From NCBI GenBank assembly GCA_002421845.1, contig DISL01000073.1:1-16319 (forward strand): 16,319 bases of DNA, in the 5' to 3' direction. This stretch comes from Epsilonproteobacteria bacterium UBA6211. Its GTDB lineage: Bacteria > Campylobacterota > Campylobacteria > Campylobacterales > Arcobacteraceae. The notes beneath the pieces are model-generated. The model ran no database searches, was not told where the DNA came from, and worked only from the letters and a program-made list of their open reading frames with translations. This document shows positions 13,087 through 16,319 of the stretch, piece after piece (position 1 is the stretch's first letter; the number at the start of each line of letters is the position of its first letter). A program made the position numbers and the translations under genes.

Positions 13087-14316
13087 ATGATAGACAAAAG
13101 AGAAGCCCTCAGTAAGCTGTTTAGTGCAAAAGGTGCTAGAGTAGATACTAATCGTGGCAGTGAGTATTATGATAACTTGATGAAAGTGATGGAAAACAGG
13201 CTTAATGAGCTTGAAAAGTCACAAGGAGCTTATAAAACTTCTATACATAAGATTTTAGAAGCAAACGGCTTAAGTAGAAGGGATTTTATGAAATGGGCAA
13301 GTGCGGCATGTGCTATGCTTATGCTTCCTGCTTCATTTACACCTGTCGTTGCAAGAGCTGCGGAGCTTATGAATAGAGTGCCTATAATATGGCTAGAACT
13401 CCAAGACTGTGCAGGTAACACCGAAGCAATCCTTAGAAGTGATGCACCTACTATCGATGAGCTTTTACTTGATATTATATCTTTAGAATTTAACCATACT
13501 ATTCAAGTCGCAGCCGGTCATGAAGCGGAACATCATCTTGATGAAGCTATAGAGACTTTTGCAGGTAAGTTTTTGTGTGTAGTTGAGGGGGCAATCCCAA
13601 GAGCTATGAATGGACTATATGGAACTATAGGACCAAAAGGGGAGACTTTTGAAGAACATCTTTTAAGAGTATCTGCAAAAAGTGCTGCAGTCGTAGCTGT
13701 TGGTACTTGTGCTACATTTGGCGGTGTCCCTGCTGCTTCTCCAAATCCAACGGGAGCCGTAGGGGTACAAGATATAGTAAAAAACAAACCTGTTATCAAT
13801 ATCCCTGCATGTCCTGCAAACCCTGCAAACATTACGGGAACTATTCTACACTTTGTTCTCACGGGGCAAGTTCCTGCACTTGACCACCTAAATCGTCCTA
13901 AATTTGCATTTGGCTATAGAATCCACGACAACTGTGAAAGAAGAGCACACTTTGACGCAGGACACTTTGTTGAAAGTTGGGGTGACCACGGAGCGAAAAA
14001 CAACTGGTGTCTATACAAAATGGGATGTAAAGGTCCTATGACGTTTAATAACTGTTCAATAGTAAGATACAACGAAGCAGTAAACTGGCCAATCGGTGCT
14101 GGTCACGGATGTATAGGATGTAGTGAGCCTGATTTTTGGGACAAATACGCAACGGAAAGACCGATTTCTGCAAGTCGTATCAAAGCACCTACGGGTGGAG
14201 TTGAAAGTAGTGTAGATGAATTTGGTTTGGGATTATTAACGGCAGCTGCCATCGGAATAGGAATACACGCAACGGCAAGTGTAATAGCAGGTAAAAAAGG
14301 AGATTCAAATGAGTAA
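13087..14316 (+). CDS. hydA: Membrane-bound [NiFe] hydrogenase small subunit HydA
   Basis: A 409-residue periplasm-facing hydrogenase small subunit. It has a long 62-residue leader before the Tat motif S-R-R-D-F-M-K (63-69) and its hydrophobic stretch, and a C-terminal membrane helix (about 379-401) that anchors it beside cytochrome b. Distal ligands His280, Cys283, Cys308, Cys314 and medial ligands Cys323, Cys342, Cys345 are present. Proximal ligands are Cys108, Cys208 and Cys242, but the expected fourth, normally the second Cys of C-T-G-C, is Asn111 (D-C-A-G-N-T-E). It does not have the two extra cysteines of O2-tolerant group 1d enzymes. It passes electrons from H2 to HydC. Its ribosome binding site is AAGGAG (13075-13080). 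It overlaps hydB by 8 bp. The start at 13087 is supported by that site and by the leader typical of Campylobacterota HydA. Confidence 0.95.
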   Translation: MIDKREALSKLFSAKGARVDTNRGSEYYDNLMKVMENRLNELEKSQGAYKTSIHKILEANGLSRRDFMKWASAACAMLMLPASFTPVVARAAELMNRVPIIWLELQDCAGNTEAILRSDAPTIDELLLDIISLEFNHTIQVAAGHEAEHHLDEAIETFAGKFLCVVEGAIPRAMNGLYGTIGPKGETFEEHLLRVSAKSAAVVAVGTCATFGGVPAASPNPTGAVGVQDIVKNKPVINIPACPANPANITGTILHFVLTGQVPALDHLNRPKFAFGYRIHDNCERRAHFDAGHFVESWGDHGAKNNWCLYKMGCKGPMTFNNCSIVRYNEAVNWPIGAGHGCIGCSEPDFWDKYATERPISASRIKAPTGGVESSVDEFGLGLLTAAAIGIGIHATASVIAGKKGDSNE

Positions 14317-16051
14317 ACATATTATAGTAGATCCAATAACGAGGATAGAAGGACATTTAAGAATTGAAGCAGTTGTAGATGAAAACAACGTTATAACTGA
14401 TGCCTTTGCAAGTTCAACTATGTTTAGAGGTATTGAGACTATTTTAAAAGGAAGAGACCCTAGAGATGCCGGTCTTCTTACTATGAGAATCTGTGGTGTT
14501 TGTACTGGAACACATTACCAAAGAAGTATCGAAGCAGTTGAAAATGCATTTGATGTAACAATACCAAAAAATGCAAGATTGGTAAGAAATCTTATGCAAG
14601 GTGCATTATATGTTCATGACCACGTAATACATTTTTATCACCTTCACGGTCTTGACTGGGTTGATATTACAAGTGCGTTGAAAGCTGACCCGAAAAAAGC
14701 TGTTGAAGAATCATTCAAATGGTGTAAAACTCCTTACGGTGTAAGTGAAAGCGAACTTATCCAAATACAAGCAAGACTTAATAAGTTTGTCAATGAAGGA
14801 AGACTGGGTATTTTTGCAAATGCTTATTGGGGTAACAAAAGCTACAAACTAACACCGGAACAAAACCTAATAGCAACTGCTCACTATCTACAAGCTCTTG
14901 ATTTACAAAGAGATGCAGCGAAAATGATGGCGATATTCGGTGGAAAACAACCTCATCCACAAAGTATCGTAGTTGGTGGTGTAACGTGTGTTCAAGATAT
15001 TCAAAATCCTGCACGTTTGGCACTATTTAAAACATTATTGAAAAAGTTTACACATTTTATCAAAACTGCATATTTACCTGACGTATATATGGCAGGAAGC
15101 GTTTATGTACAAGATGCTCTTGACGGTATCGGTTCAGGGCTTAAAAACTTCCTAAGTTACGGTGATTTTAGACTTGATGATACGGGCTTTTATAAATCAG
15201 CTCTACTTTTCCCGTCAGGTATGGTACTAAACGGTGATTTAAGTACACTTCACCCGTTTGATCAATCAAAAGTTGCAGAGGACGTTACACACGCTTGGTA
15301 TGAAGCAAGTGGACCACAACACCCATTTGACGGTACTACAAATCCTAAATATACGGGACTAGAGAAAAAAGCAGACGGTTTTGCATACCTAAAAACCAAT
15401 GAAAAATACTCATGGATTAAGTCACCTATTTATGATGACAACCGTGTAGAAGTTGGACCGTTAGCAAGAATGGTAGTCGGTGTTGCTGCAAAAGATGAGA
15501 GAATCACAAAATATGTAGTAAACTTCCTAACAAATCTAGGTAACAAACTAGGACTTGGTGGACCTGCACCTACAGGTGCATTATTTTCAACTATAGGAAG
15601 AACAGCTGCACGTGCTATAGAAACAGAGCTTATGGCTGACGTGATGCACGAATGGATAGATGAATTGATGGCAAATGCAGCATCAGGCGACCTTAACACT
15701 TGGACAAAATTTGATTTCAATACGGTAAGTAAAGATGCAAAAGGTTACGGTTTGGCTGAAGCTCCAAGGGGTGGACTAGGACACTGGGTAAAAATCAAAG
15801 ACGGTAAAATAGAAAACTACCAAGCCGTAGTTCCTACCACATGGAATGCTGCACCAAGAGACCACAAAGACAGAATGGGTGCTTATGAAGCTGCATTGAT
15901 AGGTACAAAACTATCAGATGTAAATCAACCTCTTGAAATTCTTAGAACTGTTCATAGTTTTGACCCATGTTTGGCTTGTGCGGTACATATCGTTGATACA
16001 AAAGGAAAAGAACTAAGCAGATTTAAAGTCGGCACAAATTGCAGCATATAA
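14309..16051 (+). CDS. hydB: Membrane-bound [NiFe] hydrogenase large subunit HydB
   Basis: A 580-residue catalytic subunit, normal group 1 length. The N-terminal D-P-I-T-R-I-E-G-H (8-16) is the L0 motif. L1 is R-I-C-G-V-C-T-G-T-H (Cys62, Cys65) and L2 is D-P-C-L-A-C-A-V-H (Cys554, Cys557, His560); the four cysteines hold the Ni-Fe centre. A 20-residue tail follows His560 and should be removed by a HydD-type maturation protease after nickel insertion. The protein has no export signal and is carried through Tat by HydA. It oxidises H2 for respiration with menaquinone. It overlaps hydA by 8 bp, and hydC begins 11 bp downstream. Compared with the HupV-like subunit it is 161 residues longer and retains both the Pro in L2 and the cleavable tail. 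Confidence 0.96.
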   Translation: MSKHIIVDPITRIEGHLRIEAVVDENNVITDAFASSTMFRGIETILKGRDPRDAGLLTMRICGVCTGTHYQRSIEAVENAFDVTIPKNARLVRNLMQGALYVHDHVIHFYHLHGLDWVDITSALKADPKKAVEESFKWCKTPYGVSESELIQIQARLNKFVNEGRLGIFANAYWGNKSYKLTPEQNLIATAHYLQALDLQRDAAKMMAIFGGKQPHPQSIVVGGVTCVQDIQNPARLALFKTLLKKFTHFIKTAYLPDVYMAGSVYVQDALDGIGSGLKNFLSYGDFRLDDTGFYKSALLFPSGMVLNGDLSTLHPFDQSKVAEDVTHAWYEASGPQHPFDGTTNPKYTGLEKKADGFAYLKTNEKYSWIKSPIYDDNRVEVGPLARMVVGVAAKDERITKYVVNFLTNLGNKLGLGGPAPTGALFSTIGRTAARAIETELMADVMHEWIDELMANAASGDLNTWTKFDFNTVSKDAKGYGLAEAPRGGLGHWVKIKDGKIENYQAVVPTTWNAAPRDHKDRMGAYEAALIGTKLSDVNQPLEILRTVHSFDPCLACAVHIVDTKGKELSRFKVGTNCSI

Positions 16052-16062
16052 AGGGGTGCAAA

Positions 16063-16319
16063 ATGGCTTATAATAAAATAAAAAGAATGACGACTTTTAT
16101 GAGATTAAATCATTGGGTCGTAGCAATTTGTATGGTAGCGGCTGTTATTACGGGTCTGTATATAGCTCATCCATATTACCAAAGTATGATTTCGCAGGAT
16201 TCTGCTCATACTTTCGTGATGGCATGGAATAGATGGATACACTTTATGGCTGCTATTATATTCGATGTTAGTAGTATCATAATAGCTTATTTGTATTTCT
16301 TTTCAAGATTTGAAAAACC
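16063..16319 (+). CDS. hydC: Hydrogenase b-type cytochrome HydC (5' part, runs off the window)
   Basis: The first 85 residues of the diheme cytochrome b subunit, with ribosome binding site AAAGGGG (16050-16056) and an ATG 11 bp after hydB. The first transmembrane helix carries R-L-N-H-W-V-V, whose His is a heme ligand in HupC/HyaC proteins. The second helix follows W-N-R-W-I-H-F-M-A-A-I-I-F, again with a family-conserved His. HydC takes electrons from HydA and reduces menaquinone in the membrane. The gene is cut by the window end, so its remaining two helices and heme ligands cannot be checked. Confidence 0.93.
   Translation, partial: MAYNKIKRMTTFMRLNHWVVAICMVAAVITGLYIAHPYYQSMISQDSAHTFVMAWNRWIHFMAAIIFDVSSIIIAYLYFFSRFEK

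Noticed and set aside
13040..13100. Sigma54 promoter for hydABC (TTGGCATG near 13081)
   Set aside because: There is no GC element at the -12 position with correct spacing, and the match overlaps the start codon.
13408..13725. O2-tolerant six-cysteine proximal cluster in HydA
   Set aside because: The two extra cysteines of group 1d enzymes are absent: Gly110 and Gly213 occupy those positions, and one of the standard cysteines is Asn.
13230..13862. Antisense open frames within hydA, and similar ones inside hydB, ilvD, the chemoreceptor and the importer genes
   Set aside because: They show no recognisable domain or ribosome binding site and mirror the codon structure of the real genes on the other strand.

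Overview
The window comes from an AT-rich bacterium, very probably a member of the Campylobacterota (an Arcobacter-, Sulfurimonas- or Sulfurospirillum-like lineage). The signs are a HydABC-type membrane-bound [NiFe] hydrogenase with a long pre-Tat leader on HydA, an MqnP-type prenyltransferase of the futalosine menaquinone route, a soluble PAS chemoreceptor ending in a CheR-type tether, FecCD-family metal transport, TATAAT-dominated promoters and the codon usage. The genus cannot be fixed from sequence alone. No phage, IS element or CRISPR array is visible. Intergenic DNA is short throughout, with no gene-free stretch above about 300 bp.

Layout: (1) 1-989: the 3' part of an Amt ammonium channel and its PII partner glnK, closed by a terminator. 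(2) 1178-2782: a soluble PAS chemoreceptor, followed by an intergenic 8-bp tandem repeat (2831-2878). (3) 2954-3350: four minus-strand tRNA genes (transcribed Gly-Leu-Cys-Ser) with a strong sigma70-type promoter, divergent from ilvD (3530-5218). ilvD and a minus-strand periplasmic rhodanese (5273-5800) share a bidirectional terminator. (4) 5942-9541: a tight four-gene run of mqnP, a TetR-family regulator, and the small and large subunits of a cytoplasmic HupUV-like [NiFe] hydrogenase, followed by a PagL-like lipid A deacylase (9600-10121). (5) 10118-12904, minus strand: a FecBDE-type ABC importer (binding protein, permease, ATPase) with overlapping genes; the ATPase has a histidine-rich C-terminus. 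(6) 13087-16319: hydA, hydB and the start of hydC, the energy-conserving uptake hydrogenase.

These genes can be read together as a hydrogen-metabolism island. HydABC would oxidise H2 at the outer face of the inner membrane and pass electrons to menaquinone, whose synthesis needs MqnP. The HupUV-like pair would sense H2 or oxidise it in the cytosol. The importer, placed between the two nickel enzymes and carrying a His-rich tail, may supply nickel (inference). Most striking, both hydrogenase small subunits, although divergent, have asparagine where the second proximal-cluster cysteine (CxxC) normally sits: C-A-G-N in HydA and C-Y-G-N in the HupU-like protein. All other Fe-S ligands are intact. 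This points to a 3Cys/1Asn-type or otherwise altered proximal cluster in both enzymes.
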